From: Papaver somniferum
Lineage: Eukaryota > Streptophyta > Magnoliopsida > Ranunculales > Papaveraceae
Assembly (NCBI RefSeq): GCF_003573695.1
Contig: NC_039366.1
Location: 166,112,339 to 166,176,338 of the forward strand
Direction: 5' to 3'
DNA length: 64,000 bases
Shown: piece after piece, positions 1 to 10,321 of the stretch
Layout: every line of letters starts with the position of its first letter
How positions within the stretch are numbered: the stretch's first letter is position 1
The notes under the pieces: generated by a model
The model's database searches: none
The model's input: only the letters and a program-made list of their open reading frames with translations
What the model was told of the DNA's origin: nothing
Translations under genes and position numbers: made by a program

Positions 1-60
1 CAGTTGGTATGGTGCGAGAAAATCCAAGAAGCAGATCAAGGGTTCAAGTCTCACTTCTCA
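1..60 (+). repeat. Possible tRNA-derived SINE head or tRNA relic, cut by window edge
   Basis: The first bases (CAGTTGGTATGGTGCGAG) resemble a tRNA D-arm and A box. About 36 nt later, GGTTCAAGTCTC at 40-51 matches most of the B-box consensus of a Pol III promoter. This spacing suits a tRNA-like head. The T-stem pairs poorly and the 5' end is missing, so it is not a functional tRNA. A chance match inside the retroelement is quite possible. Confidence 0.2.
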
Positions 61-224
61 TACTTCTTTTTGCTGCGCGAAATTCATACAGTTCAAGGCA
101 TTTATTCACTTCTTTGACAACAACAGCGACTCACATGAAAGATAAGTACCACTTTCTTGAACATTTTACTTTATACTAAGAACGAATAAAAAGATTTTTG
201 ATTTGATTTACAAAAAAGCGATTC

Positions 225-475
225 AATCGCACGATTACAAAGATTTCAAGATTTCAAAGATTATAAAGATTACTAAGATTTCAAGATTACAACGACTTGA
301 AAATTACAAAGATTGCGAGATTTCAAAATTACAGAAAACTGAGAAAATTTAATTTATATGTTTCTCTAGAATATTTCTTTTACAGAGAATAAAAAGATTT
401 TTGATTTGATTTACAAACTGCGAAACAATCGCAGAATTACAAAGATTTCACAATTACAAAGATTTCAGAATTATA
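225..475. repeat. Degenerate AAGATT(A/T)CA short repeats
   Basis: Runs of ATTACAAAGATTTCA-like words recur at about 230-340 and again at 430-475. A longer piece (GAATAAAAAGATTTTTGATTTGATTTACAA) occurs twice, near 184 and 388, so the block has a ~205 bp duplication on top of the short repeat. No ORF is credible here. Confidence 0.5.
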
Positions 476-614
476 ATGTATTAGAATTTCTCTTGAATAT
501 TTACTTTGCTTCAAATGATATGATATTATGAGAATGAAAGAATGAATGAAAGAATAAAAGAACAAAGAAACGCGAAAATTTCGCAAGAGAGAATCTAAGA
601 TCCATAAAAATCTA

Positions 615-1178
615 AGATTAGAATGGGGCGAACCTTTATGTCATACACCCTAGTTCGCGAATAAAATTTCGTAAGAGGAAAATGTAAGACCTAAAGTACG
701 TCATAGAAGGGGGTACCTGTAGCATGACTCAAGGAAAGGTTACACCGCTCCTGAAACCTGAGTCATGGAGATTTTGTTCAATAAAGCCCATCCGAGAGGC
801 ACCTTGGATTCTCAGCCTAAGCATATGACTTAGGTTGGGCGACTAAGGTAATAAGGACTCTCCCAATGAGTGCAGAATCTGATCAAGGCGCCGAGGTACA
901 CGGTTGAGTCAAGAATGCCAGGGGCGTTTGAAGCGTCCTTGCCATTCTTGACAAGTCTTGGCTTATACTGCACTCGACCCGAAGAAAACCCCACTTAGGG
1001 TGCAGTCTCGTAACCATAAGCCCTATAGGTAAAAGGGATAAGAGGCTGCGAAAATAACTGGTTGTTGTTAAGACCGGATGGGAGGAGCTAACCTTGTATG
1101 GTAGAAGTACACCTCCTTGAAGGGGCAACCAGGGGGAAGATAAGGGAGGCACCCTCCATTAGGGAGCTGATAAGTGTC
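615..1178. other. Conserved non-coding block, copy in element A
   Basis: This ~560 bp block is far more similar to 46735-47275 and 55685-56225 than the sequence around it. It contains several inverted repeats: CCTAAG/CTTAGG near 815-835, GAGTGCAG 868-875 with CTGCACTC 968-975, GTCAAGAATG 908-917 with CATTCTTGAC 943-952, and GGCTTAT/ATAAGCC near 960/1016. An 89-codon minus-strand frame crosses it but has no recognisable product. I read it as a structured RNA or cis-acting element of the retrotransposon rather than a gene. Confidence 0.6.
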
Positions 1179-1179
1179 T

Positions 1180-1530
1180 TAAGACGCAAATGTCATGAGG
1201 CTTTTTACTCGCAAGGGTATTAAGGCTTGTCATATTTGTGCAACAATCCTGAAGAGGCAATAATACTAGAGAAAAAGATAAGACGAGATCAATGGGTCAT
1301 TACATGAAAGTGTGAAGACGTCCTGCGATTTCGTCGCAAGACGGCAATGTCAAGGGGATTTTTTTTCGCAAGAATATTTAGGCCTGTCATATTGTCGCAA
1401 CAATCCTGAAGAGGCAATAATAAGAAAGAAAAAGTTAAGGAAAGATCAATGGGTTTTTGCATGAAAGTACAAAGACGTCCTGCGATTTTTTCGCAATGAC
1501 AAGAGGTGGAAAAATAAGACCTTTAACTAG
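1180..1530. repeat. Two tandem ~159 bp units, element A
   Basis: The phrase GATCAATGGG...GACGTCCTGCGATTT occurs at about 1288 and 1447, and the flanking GCAAGAATATTTA/CTGAAGAGGCAATAATA words repeat with the same period. Each unit includes a small hairpin (TGCGA-TTTCG-TCGCA). The same pair is present in Tat3 (47280-47640) and its copy (56225-56575). Confidence 0.65.
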
Positions 1531-2016
1531 GAAGGCAAAATAAGACCACATAATAAAATGAGTAAGCAAGTAAGCTTGCGAGAATGATTATATGTAAGCA
1601 AACAAGCTTGCAAATATGTACATGGAAATGAAACTGAGGCAGTGAAAATGCCGCAGACTTGATATTATGATCATACTGTTATGAGATACTAATAGTGCAG
1701 GAAAAAGGAAAGATGAAACACAAGTAAGAACTTGTGAGGAACAATAACTACACGAAGAGGAATGCATACACTAAAGAAAAAGCCAGAGAAATGGAGAATG
1801 GAGGCAATTTGAAGCTACATTAATTTTAGCGTGCAAAATGAGCTAAGTAACACAAACATTAGCTATACATTGCAATGGAGAAGCATTCTCATCATACAAA
1901 CATCATACTCGCATCATAAAAGCATTGCATAAGCATTTCATATCATAAACATCGCATACACATTTCATAACATAATCATCACATAAGCATTATATTCGCA
2001 CAAGTACTTTACAAAA
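1531..2016. other. AT-rich 3' untranslated region of element A with CATAAGCATTTCATA repeats
   Basis: No gene is visible here. At about 1880-2005 a 14-18 bp word (CATAAGCATTTCATA and variants) recurs around eight times. Elsewhere the stretch is A-rich and unstructured by eye. Confidence 0.5.
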
Positions 2017-2034
2017 TTGTACGGAATAATATTG

Positions 2035-2335
2035 CAGAACTTCGCAATAATATCGCAGAATTTCGCAGAATTATTCAGAATTTCGCAGAATTTTTCAGAA
2101 TTTCGCAGAATTATTCAGAATTTCGCAGAATTTTTCAGAATTTCGCAGGATTATTCAGAATTTCGCAGAATGTGTCAGAATTTCGCAGGATTATTCAGAA
2201 TTTCGCAAAATGTGTCAGAATTTCGTAGGATTATTCAGAGTTTCGTAGGATTATTCAGAATGTGTCGGAATTTCGCAGAATGCGTCAGAATTTTGCAGAA
2301 TGTGATTATTTCGCAGAATGTTATTATTCCGAATG
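2035..2335 (+). repeat. 20-bp minisatellite (TTATTCAGAATTTCGCAGAA)
   Basis: About 14-15 head-to-tail copies of a 20 bp unit are visible, with TTATTC, TTTTTC and TGTGTC variants at the left of the unit and TTTCGCAGAA nearly constant. The array keeps a 118-codon frame open, but a 20 bp period means the peptide repeats only every 60 bp and is a by-product. Hypervariable tandem repeats in the 3' untranslated region are known for Tat/Ogre-type elements, which supports the lineage call. Confidence 0.85.
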
Positions 2336-2942
2336 ATATGATCATTTCGCTCAATTATTTCGCACAATTATAAGCAACTTGAAGAGATTATACTATCGCG
2401 TGAGCACAAAACATGAGACAGAGGAAAGATGAGAATGAAGAAACAATTCGCACATTCAACATTTTCTCAAAGATTCTACCCTCATAGATAAAGAACAGAG
2501 GCAACTATGGATTACCAAGAAAATTTTTTACGTTCTTTATCTTCTCGGATAGAATCACAAAAAATGGAGTAATAATTTCGCATGAATAGAGGCAATACTT
2601 ATTATTCTTATTCAAGGACGAATACTTCTTACATTTCGAGAATCGAATATTTCTTATACTTCATCAAGGATACTTCATGCTTCTTATACTTCTTCAAGGA
2701 TACTTCATACTTCGCATACTTCAAAAGATGATACTTCTTATTTACTTCGCAATATTCCGGAACTTCACAAAAGAATAGAGGCAAGTACGTACTTTTCAAA
2801 TCCAGTATTCTTTCGCTCGTTCCTTCATCAACAAAGAGCAAAGACTACTCCAACAACACGTATCTCTCTCCAACAACTACAACAATGGATTTTTTTCCTG
2901 AAGATCGCTCTTCAAGCAATATTCAAGAAAAAAGAGGCAAGA
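2336..2942. other. Non-coding 3' end of element A before the LTR
   Basis: No credible gene is present. Around 2625-2760 there are imperfect repeats of CTTCTTATACTTCATCAAGGATA. The stretch ends with the purine tract (about 2929-2942) that would prime plus-strand synthesis for the LTR at 2943. Confidence 0.5.
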
Positions 2943-3532
2943 TGTAGGATCAGAATTTCGCGACAACGATACGCTCGCGAAATTCTTAACAACGCATTAC
3001 AAAAATGTCGCAGAGCACTTTGAGAAACGATACAATAGGTGATATTAGCTTAAACATAAGAAAAATGTAATAAATTTGCGAAGATTAGAAGATCTGCGAA
3101 ATTAACATTTGTAAGCTTGCGATATCATCGCAAGCCAAATCCGAAATTAGGGGAAATCTTAGCTACATATGAGCTGTACTCCATTATATGTGAGCTGTCA
3201 TCCACTAGGTAGCATCCTATATAAAGAGAAAGGTAGGATAGAGAAAAGTAAGTTGTATTATTATTATCTTCTTATTCTTCCCCAAAAACCAGAAAGAGAA
3301 AGATCTCCAAATACTCATTAATGGAGTCTCAATGTAATTCATATGTAATTCAATGATCATAGTGAAACCTAAACCCGTGAATGTAGATCAAATTGATCGA
3401 ACCACGTAAATCTTGTGTCTTATTTTCTATTTTCATTATCTTTATCTTTATTTTCATATCAAATAAGTTTAGATCTAGAAATCATAGTCATGATAATACA
3501 AGGGGTGTGTTGTAGGATTTCCTGCAACTACA
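2943..3532 (+). mobile_element. LTR of element A (3' LTR)
   Basis: The LTR starts TGTAGGATCAG and ends GCAACTACA (TG...CA), and is 590 bp long. Its termini match the Tat3 LTRs, but its middle is diverged and longer. A TATA box (CTATATAAAG) lies near 3218-3227. The next bases (ATCGA) would be the right target-site duplication, but the left end lies outside the window. Confidence 0.75.
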
Positions 3533-4312
3533 ATCGACTAAAAGGTATGTGGAGACTTGAACTTATCTATCACTCAAAAGTCTATCTACTCTATCTCCTA
3601 TCTTGAGACGAAATTCGTATTGCTATGTAGACTATGATTATACACATTTGCTATTTCGAGCCGAGTTTATCTCGCTTATCTATTTCTCAAAATATGTGTT
3701 GGTTAGCTTTCGCTTTGGCCAAGTTCATCTTTACTAGTGACGAAAGTCATATTAGTTCAATTACTTGAAAATCGCTTTGACGAAAAATAGCTTGTGAATA
3801 AAAACTATAACGTCCTCTAAGAATGTTTCAATGATTGAAATGAGAGTTTAAAATATAACCTTGAAAGGATATAAACATTGTGTGATAACTCATATGTGTG
3901 TAAGTCCTTATTCCTTGAACCAAAGTATGCGTACTTTGTTGCTCAGGAAAACCGGAACTGAAGTCCGTGTACCAGTACACGCACTGTCGGAAGTTCACAT
4001 CCTGTGAATTTCTGTTGGAGTTTGTGAACTGAGAACAAACTTATTCCGGGTACTTAAGTCCGCGTACCAGTATGCGTACTTAAGTGGGTTAGTTTCTAAA
4101 AACGATTATTCGTGAACTTAAACTTATATAAACTAAGGAATGCATACTTGCAAACCGTGGCTATAAAGTTTATGAATTTATTCGAGTGAATCAAATCGTT
4201 TTTGCTTCGATTGTGTCTTATATACTTCTCTGAGATCTAAGCAATTGAACAACTCTCTAACTAGTTCTCTTGAGTCATTTGAACTAGTTATGGTTAAGAT
4301 GAATATGATTGA
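3533..4312 (+). mobile_element. Old Sirevirus-like LTR, fragment 1 of 3
   Basis: From ATCGACTAAAAGG on, this matches positions ~4515 onward of the 4313-6647 LTR and ~10537 onward of the 10334-12091 LTR. The first ~200 bp of the LTR are missing at the junction with element A. It is more diverged than the two LTRs of the nested copia element, so it is older. It is interrupted at 4312 by that element and resumes at 12092. Confidence 0.7.
3921..3938. promoter_or_regulatory. Small hairpin CAAAGTA-TGCG-TACTTTG, repeated in each LTR copy
   Basis: A 7-bp perfect inverted repeat around TGCG is present here and again near 4911 and 10931 in the sister LTRs. It is followed each time by GTCCGCGAAC or GTCCGCGTAC words. 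The function is unknown; it may be a transcription-factor site in the LTR. Confidence 0.3.
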
Positions 4313-6647
4313 TGTTAGAGCACTGCTCGGTCAAACTCGCATGCGTTGCTATCTCAAGCATGTTTGTCAATGTTAGTGATCAAAACTATAAGTCTTGATT
4401 TCTAGTCTACTATAGCTAAGTCTCGGACTAGGATAGAAAGTGTAGTTGAGCTCAAGAACTCCATGGCAATCATCATACAAGACGAAGAACTACTCAAGGA
4501 ACTGGTGGAACTTCATCGACTAAAAGGTATGTGGAGACTTGAACTTATCTATCACTCAAAAGTCTATCTACTTTATCTCCTATCATGAGACAAAAGTCGT
4601 TTTGCTACATAGACTTTGATTATACACATTTGTTATTTCGAGACGAGTTTATCTCGCTTATCTATTTCTCGAAATACATGTTGGTAAGCTTTCGCTTTGG
4701 ACAAGTTCATCTTTACCTAGTGACGTAAGTCATGTTATGTTTCAATCACTTTGAAAATGGATTTGACGAAAAATTGTTTGTGAATAACAACTATACAACG
4801 TCCTCTAAGAATGTTTCAATGATTGAAATGAGAGTTTAGACTATATAATCAATGCTGGATATAAGCGTTGTGTGGAAACACATATATGTATAAGTCCTTA
4901 TTCCTTGAACCAAAGTATGCGTACTTTGTTGATCAGGAAAACCGGAACAAGAGCTGTGAACTCAGTCCGCAAACTCAGTCCGCGAACTGGTGGAGGTTCT
5001 CATCCCGAGAAAATCTGCTGGAGTTTGTGAACTCCTTCCGGGAACTTAAGTCCGCGTACTTGAGTTGGTTATATCTAAAGACGATTATTTGTGAACTTAT
5101 ATTTATATTAACTAAGGAATGCAATTTGCAAACCGTGGCTATAAAGTTCAGTGAATCAAATCCTTTTTGCGTCAATTGTGTCCTGTATACTTCTATAAGA
5201 TTTATACAATTGAACAACTCTCTGACTAGTTCATTTGAGTCATTTGAACTAGTTATGGTGAAGAAGAATATGGTTGCTATGAAAGTGCTCATATGGCTAA
5301 CCACTTGGTTAACTATTGTTGAACCAACAAATGTACATGTTTGGGTACGGTTACACAAACCTAAAGTCGTGCATTTCATTTGTGTGTAACATGCTAAGTT
5401 TTCGATCCAACAGTTGAAAGATATTAGCATGAATCTAATCAGGTTTTCATCTAACGATGAATATTGAATGTTTTGTTACTAAGCTAACATTGATTGCAAA
5501 CCATGATTTGAAAATACTATATAAGGGAGAACTCTAGCAACTGGGAAACCTAATCCCCACACCTCCTGTGTGATACTAGTTGTATCAGCTAGAGTCGATT
5601 CTCCTTTAACCTTAGGTTTCTTCTCGAGACCCTGTAGGTTAAAGACTTGAAGAATTCATTGAGATTGTGAAGCCAGACCGATACTATTTTCTTCTAGTTG
5701 TGTGATTTGATCTTGCTGATTATATCATGTTGAGTACAATCGTAACGATTGGCTTGAGATTAATATCTCTGATAGGCAAGATATAAAAGTAGTCACAAAC
5801 ATATTCGTCTCATCGTTTGTGATTCCACAATATCTTCTTTCGCCGCATTGATTAAGATTATTGTGAGGTGATTGATAATACTAGGCTGTTCTTCGGGAAT
5901 ATAAGTCCGGGTTATCAATTGGTTCATGTTCACCTTGATTTATCAAAAGACGGAATAAAACTTGTAGGTATTTATGTGGGAGACAGATTTATCTATTATC
6001 GTAGGCTTTTCTGTGTGATGCAGATTTGTTTATTTAAGTCTTCAACTTTGGGTCGTAGTAACTCTTAGTTGTGGGTGAGATCAGCTAAGGGAATCAAGTC
6101 CGTAGTATCCTGCTGGGATCAGAGACGTAAGGAGCGCAATTGTACCTTGGATCAGTGTGAGATTGATTGGGGTTCAACTACAGTCCAGACCGAATTTAGT
6201 TTGTAGTAGGCTAGTGTCTGTAGCGGCGTAATATAGTGTGTGTTCAATCTGGACTAGGTCCCGGGGTTTTTCTGCATTCGCGGTTTCCTCGTTAACAAAA
6301 TTATGGTGTCTGTGTTATTTTTTTTTGCATTATATTTTGTTATATAATTGAAATATCACAGGTTGTGCGTTAAGATCAATCAATTAGAATGTCCAACCAT
6401 TGGTTGTTGATTTACATTGATTGACACTGGTATTTGGTACCGTTCAAGTTATTTCACATAATAGTCAGGCTCACAGATTTCTATCTGTTCGATTTGCTGA
6501 TTACATTGTGAAATAGAGATATTATAACTCTTTGATATAATTTATTAAGATTGAGTCTAGTTGATTCTCTTGAAAGTATATTGGAGTTAGTCCATACAGA
6601 TTGCTAATCGAAATATTGGGTGAAGTTGTTGTACCCCCGCTTTTTCA
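4313..6647 (+). mobile_element. 5' LTR of the nested copia element
   Basis: The LTR begins TGTTAGAGCACTGC and ends CCCCGCTTTTTCA, and is 2335 bp long. It matches the 3' LTR over most of its length, but keeps about 600 bp (roughly 5780-6385) that the 3' LTR has lost. Overlapping frames inside it (for example near 4868-5430) appear on both strands and have no known product, so I do not call genes. Confidence 0.8.
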
Positions 6648-6649
6648 AT

Positions 6650-6661
6650 TGGTATCAGAGC
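6650..6661 (+). promoter_or_regulatory. Primer-binding site, iMet tRNA type
   Basis: TGGTATCAGAGC follows the LTR end after a 2-nt spacer (AT). This is the standard plant primer site complementary to the 3' end of initiator methionine tRNA, used to start minus-strand DNA synthesis. Confidence 0.92.
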
Positions 6662-6711
6662 AGGCAAACACGTTTAAAGACCTTAGTCTGTGTTTGTAAC
6701 GATCTGACTCT

Positions 6712-8276
6712 ATGGACAGAGGTGTTATCTCTATTATCGTACCACCAGTCTTCGATGGCTCAAATTACTTATGGTGGAAAATTGTTATGCGAGATTTTCT
6801 TCAAGCACGTGATTTTCAATCATGGGTATATGTATTTAATAGCTATGATGTTCCCGTTGTGGCAGTAGGAAATGTAAACGTTCCCAATAACACTGGTGAA
6901 TACAGCCCTGCCGAGATACTTGTTGCAAAGAAAAATTCCGACGGTTTGAATACCATCATACATGTCATAACCCCAAATTTTCAGCACCATGTGTCAAATT
7001 GCACTAGGTCTAAAGATGCGTGGGATATCTTAGAAACCGTATTCGAAGGTAATACCAGTGAAAAGGAAGCTAGGCTTCAAAACCTTAATTCCGATTGGGA
7101 AAACCTTTGTATGGCAGATGAAGATTCATTTGATGAGTTTAATCACAAAATATCTGAAATTGTTAATGCATCTTTTGCATTGGGTAAGACTATTCCTGAA
7201 AAGGACATTGTGATGAAAAATATCAGATCGCTGCCATCTAGATACAACTCTAAGAAGCATGTCATCGTTGAGGGAAATAACCTTGGTAATCTCTCCAGAA
7301 ATACGCTGGTTGGGAAGCTTAAGATTTTTGATCACGAGCATTTATCCAAATATAAGGATGTTGCGTTCAAAGCACTGAAAGACACAAAATTACTTGATAA
7401 AGGTAAAAAAGTGTATATCTCTGAAGACGATCACTCTGATACTGATTCATCAGATGAAGATCTTGACAAATTGGTCTCGATGATCACAAGATAGTTTAGG
7501 GATCTTTTGTTGAAGAGAAGTAAACGGTTTTCCAGAGATAAGCCTAAAGCATCAGTCAAACCTCATAATCGTATTCCTCCTAAAAATAGGGACACTGATG
7601 AAACCGATGATGAGGATATGCCTTAGTGCTTTAAGTGTAAAGGTTTTGGTCATTTTGCAAATGAGTGTCCAAATCGGAAGAAATACACTGGGAACAAAGG
7701 TCTTGCTGCAACTCTTGATGAAATGTCTGACAACTATGATTCTAATGAAGACGAGAAATCAAGTGTTGCACTTCTTGGTGAAAATATTGATTTTGATAAT
7801 TGTAGCAATACATACATCAATTTTGATATTCTTTCAGAAGAAAACTCAACCAATCTGGAAGAAAAAATTGACCCTTTCTTTGGAAACTCTATATGTGATG
7901 TTTCAGGTTCCACTATGTGTCTAGCTGCTTGCACATCTCACATGCCTGAATTTTATCCAAGATTGACGTGCTCATATTGTTCTCTAAAGGGTCATGAACT
8001 ATCAAAGTGTTACAAGTACAAACACAAATTGAGGCATGTCAACAAACTTTAACGAAGAGCAAATCGATTAGCAAATAATCTTAAACTTGCTCAGAAGACC
8101 GCTGAGGTATGTAAGATTTTATCTTCGTCTAAAAAGTTAGTTTCCAAGGACAAAACAAGGCCATTAGAAAAGAAAGTATGGTCAAATCGTTTTGATAGAC
8201 AGAGGTCTGTGGATTCCTCTCAAGAGGAAAATGGTGGACAAATTGTTGTTCATTGCAACGCAACTTGATTGTGTTG
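6712..8276 (+). pseudogene. Copia-type Gag relic (UBN2-like domain plus two CCHC knuckles)
   Basis: Gag would form the particle and bind the element RNA. One frame runs from ATG 6712 to about 8276 with in-frame stops at 7492 (TAG), 7624 (TAG), 8050 (TAA) and 8267 (TGA). The first 260 residues resemble plant copia Gag: a FDGSNYLWWK start motif, then a DAWDILE...FEGNTSEKEARLQ region typical of DUF4219/UBN2 proteins. Two zinc knuckles follow in the same frame: C-X2-C-X4-H-X4-C at 7627-7668 and again at 7969-8010. Each stop can be explained by one C-to-T change (CAG, CAA or CGA). No pol follows. The family is clear, and the copy is dead as it stands. Confidence 0.85.
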
Positions 8277-8563
8277 ATTTGTAAATCTTGTCTCATGTGC
8301 CTGATCAAAAGAGACAAGATTATGTACCTCTCAGGATTTAGGAAAAGGTTGCTCTCTTCTTTTCTTAGTTTTGTTTTTGGAATCTCTGTCTATCAATAAA
8401 GGAGGGTTATTCTCGACAATTCTACTCTCTTTAGGGTTTAGAATTGTGCGTGCACGAACCTGTTAAAGGTTAACCCTACATTCCTTTTTCCTTCCTTGAA
8501 ACCTCTTTTTATCTTAAGACCACTTGTTGAGATTGTGATTTCCTCTCACAAACCCATACGTTT
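8277..8563. other. Non-coding spacer between gag relic and second ORF
   Basis: The stretch is T-rich and has no credible reading frame. It includes a TCTTCTTTTCTTAG pyrimidine run that could be a splice acceptor for a subgenomic transcript of the following ORF, but this is inference only. Confidence 0.35.
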
Positions 8564-8947
8564 ATGGATACTCCAAGTATCATGTCTTCTGATGGAAAAG
8601 ATGTTAATATGATTGTCAAGCCATCAATCATGAAGGAAAAAAAGAAATCTTCGTTAGCTCCGACATTGAAAAGAAAAAGAAGGAATGTGAGGAAGCCTAG
8701 AGCTGTTCCTTCAAATTCTCAAAAGTTCTCTGATGTTCTTGAAGTGTTGAAGGAGATGCAAAAGGAGATTCAACAAATAAAATCTTTTGCGTTTAAGACT
8801 CACGATATTCAGAAGGCCCTGGTTCGAAATCAGTCAAGAAGGTTTATTGATATTAACTCCTATCTTCATGAACCATATGTCCCAATGACTGTTGACGACA
8901 AGGATTTCCGGGACGATAAAGAATTCTTCAAAGGTCTTAACATCTAG
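8564..8947 (+). CDS. Small basic coiled-coil-like ORF of the copia element, function unknown
   Basis: An uninterrupted 127-codon ORF with an ATG start. It is in a different frame from gag and separated from it by about 290 bp. The protein is lysine-rich at residues 24-48 (KEKKKSS, LKRKRRNVRKPR), which could bind nucleic acid or act as a nuclear signal. Residues 55-85 (FSDVLEVLKEMQKEIQQIK) look like a short coiled coil, and the tail is acidic. I do not recognise a domain. It is the only intact frame in this element although gag has four stops, so it may be under different constraint or may simply be lucky. Confidence 0.5.
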   Translation: MDTPSIMSSDGKDVNMIVKPSIMKEKKKSSLAPTLKRKRRNVRKPRAVPSNSQKFSDVLEVLKEMQKEIQQIKSFAFKTHDIQKALVRNQSRRFIDINSYLHEPYVPMTVDDKDFRDDKEFFKGLNI

Positions 8948-9910
8948 TAAATCTTCGGATAAGAATTTAATTTTCTTGTTTTGTTTAGAAGAATAACTAG
9001 AGTTTGGAATATCCATTATTGTGATTACACATAGCTATGTCCAACGTTTTCATCTTCATGTTTTTAGGTTTATTTGTTTAAATTCTAAAATAGTTTGGAA
9101 GATGATTTTTTCAGTATTAATATTTATGGTTTTATATATTGTAATTTGTTATGGGATATGTGTGTTTGCGTTCGTGAACTATGATTGTCCCATACCTTGT
9201 CAAAATTTAAGTCCTTCATATGTCGATATGCATGTATTGATAAAGAATGAATGATCTTTTGACATCACAAAAGTTAAGCCTATTATGTCATTTATTGATG
9301 GAAGATAGTTTAAAATCTTTTGTTTACAAGGATTATGTCTATTGTATGTCATTGTGTAAATAATGATGGAAAATATAATGAATCCTTGTGTATTCCGTAG
9401 TATTGATCTTCCTTGATCCATATTTTTATGTTTATACTGTGAGGCTCCGTAAGTTCTCTTATGTCGAGCATGACCAATTAAATTCATCACTTTTTGTGGT
9501 TAATTTGATTGTATATTTCCGATTAAATTAATCATGGGTTCTTATGTGGTTAATTTAATTGAGTATTTTTGGATTCAAATTCATACTCGTATGTGATTTT
9601 TTATGTCCAAAGAAATCCTTCTTTTCTTTTGAAATTAAAGTCGCTCTTGTTGTTCTTTCAGGAATGACATATTATGGGGGAGAGTTCTTAATTGAACTTG
9701 TGCTTAATTGCCAAATCTTTGTGGGAAATGCGGTTGTGGAATATTATAGGGGTTATCTTGTATCTTTATAAACTCCTTGATGAAAGCATTTAACCTTTGC
9801 TATATGATTGCATCTAAATAAGTTGATATGTGCTTTCTTTTGGTCATGAAATGTCTCTTTTGGAAATTTCATTAGGATCCCGTTTTCGTACCTTTGCCAA
9901 TTTTATTGAC

Positions 9911-9923
9911 AAAAAGGGGGAGA
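9911..9923 (+). promoter_or_regulatory. Upstream polypurine tract (duplicate)
   Basis: ATTGACAAAAAGGGGGAGA here repeats the context of the terminal tract (ATTGACAAAGGGGGAGA at 10315-10332). Repeated purine tracts upstream of the 3' LTR are a described Sirevirus trait. Confidence 0.65.
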
Positions 9924-10100
9924 ATTAATATGTAGTTCACACTACGAATACATATGGTTTTCGGATCATCATGTAAGGGGGATTGGTTTCCATGTGAGAT
10001 GGAGTATTGACTAAGGGGAAGTGATACATATCACCATAGTATTGTTGTCGAAGTTGTGATACAATTGAACTTTGATGTTGTATAATAATACTATGACACT

Positions 10101-10142
10101 CTATAACAATGATTGAGAATTCTTGTTTTCTCATTGTTATAG
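10101..10142. promoter_or_regulatory. 12-bp perfect inverted repeat, possible RNA hairpin
   Basis: CTATAACAATGA and TCATTGTTATAG pair perfectly around an 18-nt loop. The hairpin sits between the two purine tracts, next to a second 9-bp inverted repeat (10035/10087). The role is unknown; a packaging, termination or polyadenylation structure is conceivable. Confidence 0.5.
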
Positions 10143-10321
10143 CTACGGATTTTCAACAACGATGATGCTGAACTTACAACCTTTGGGATCACTGGAGTAC
10201 TTGGAAGTGACGAAGATTTCGAGTAATGTTGAAGATTAGGCATGTGGAATAGGAGCTACAAAAGTTCATTCATTTATTTTTATATTCCATATGTATTGAT
10301 AGTTTTGTCACTAAAATTGAC

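Larger units (their letters stand above)
1..3532 (+). mobile_element. Element A: 3' part of a Tat-like gypsy retrotransposon, 5' end outside window
   Basis: This stretch ends in a TG...CA LTR (2943-3532) preceded by a purine run (AAAAAAGAGGCAAGA). Its 615-1530 part closely matches the 3' internal region of Tat3 (46735-47640), and the LTR ends are nearly the same (TGTAGGATCAGAAT at the start, TTTCCTGCAACTACA at the end). It therefore belongs to a sister family of Tat3. The part seen is non-coding and contains several tandem repeats. Unlike Tat3 it has no antisense gene before the LTR. It abuts a copia LTR piece at 3533 that lacks its first ~200 bp, so it probably inserted there. Confidence 0.75.

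Noticed and set aside
1..60. Functional tRNA gene at the window start
   Set aside because: Acceptor and D-stem cannot be completed, and the T-stem pairs poorly. Kept only as a low-confidence SINE-like relic.
883..1152. 89-codon minus-strand frame conserved in three copies (also 46928-47263 and 56058-56249)
   Set aside because: Conservation is at nucleotide level over the whole block, including outside the frame, and indels between copies shift the frame. A structured non-coding role fits better.
2017..2373. 118-codon plus-strand frame
   Set aside because: It is produced by the 20-bp minisatellite, which happens to lack stops. No independent coding signal.
4868..5430. Overlapping 173- and 151-codon frames on both strands of the copia LTR
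   Set aside because: A similar minus-strand frame recurs at 11007-11408 only because the LTR is repeated. Both strands are open equally and no domain is seen.
7492..7494. TAG in copia gag as another leaky stop
   Set aside because: The following codons (TTT AGG) do not fit UAG-CAR-YYA and no stem follows, so simple decay is more likely.
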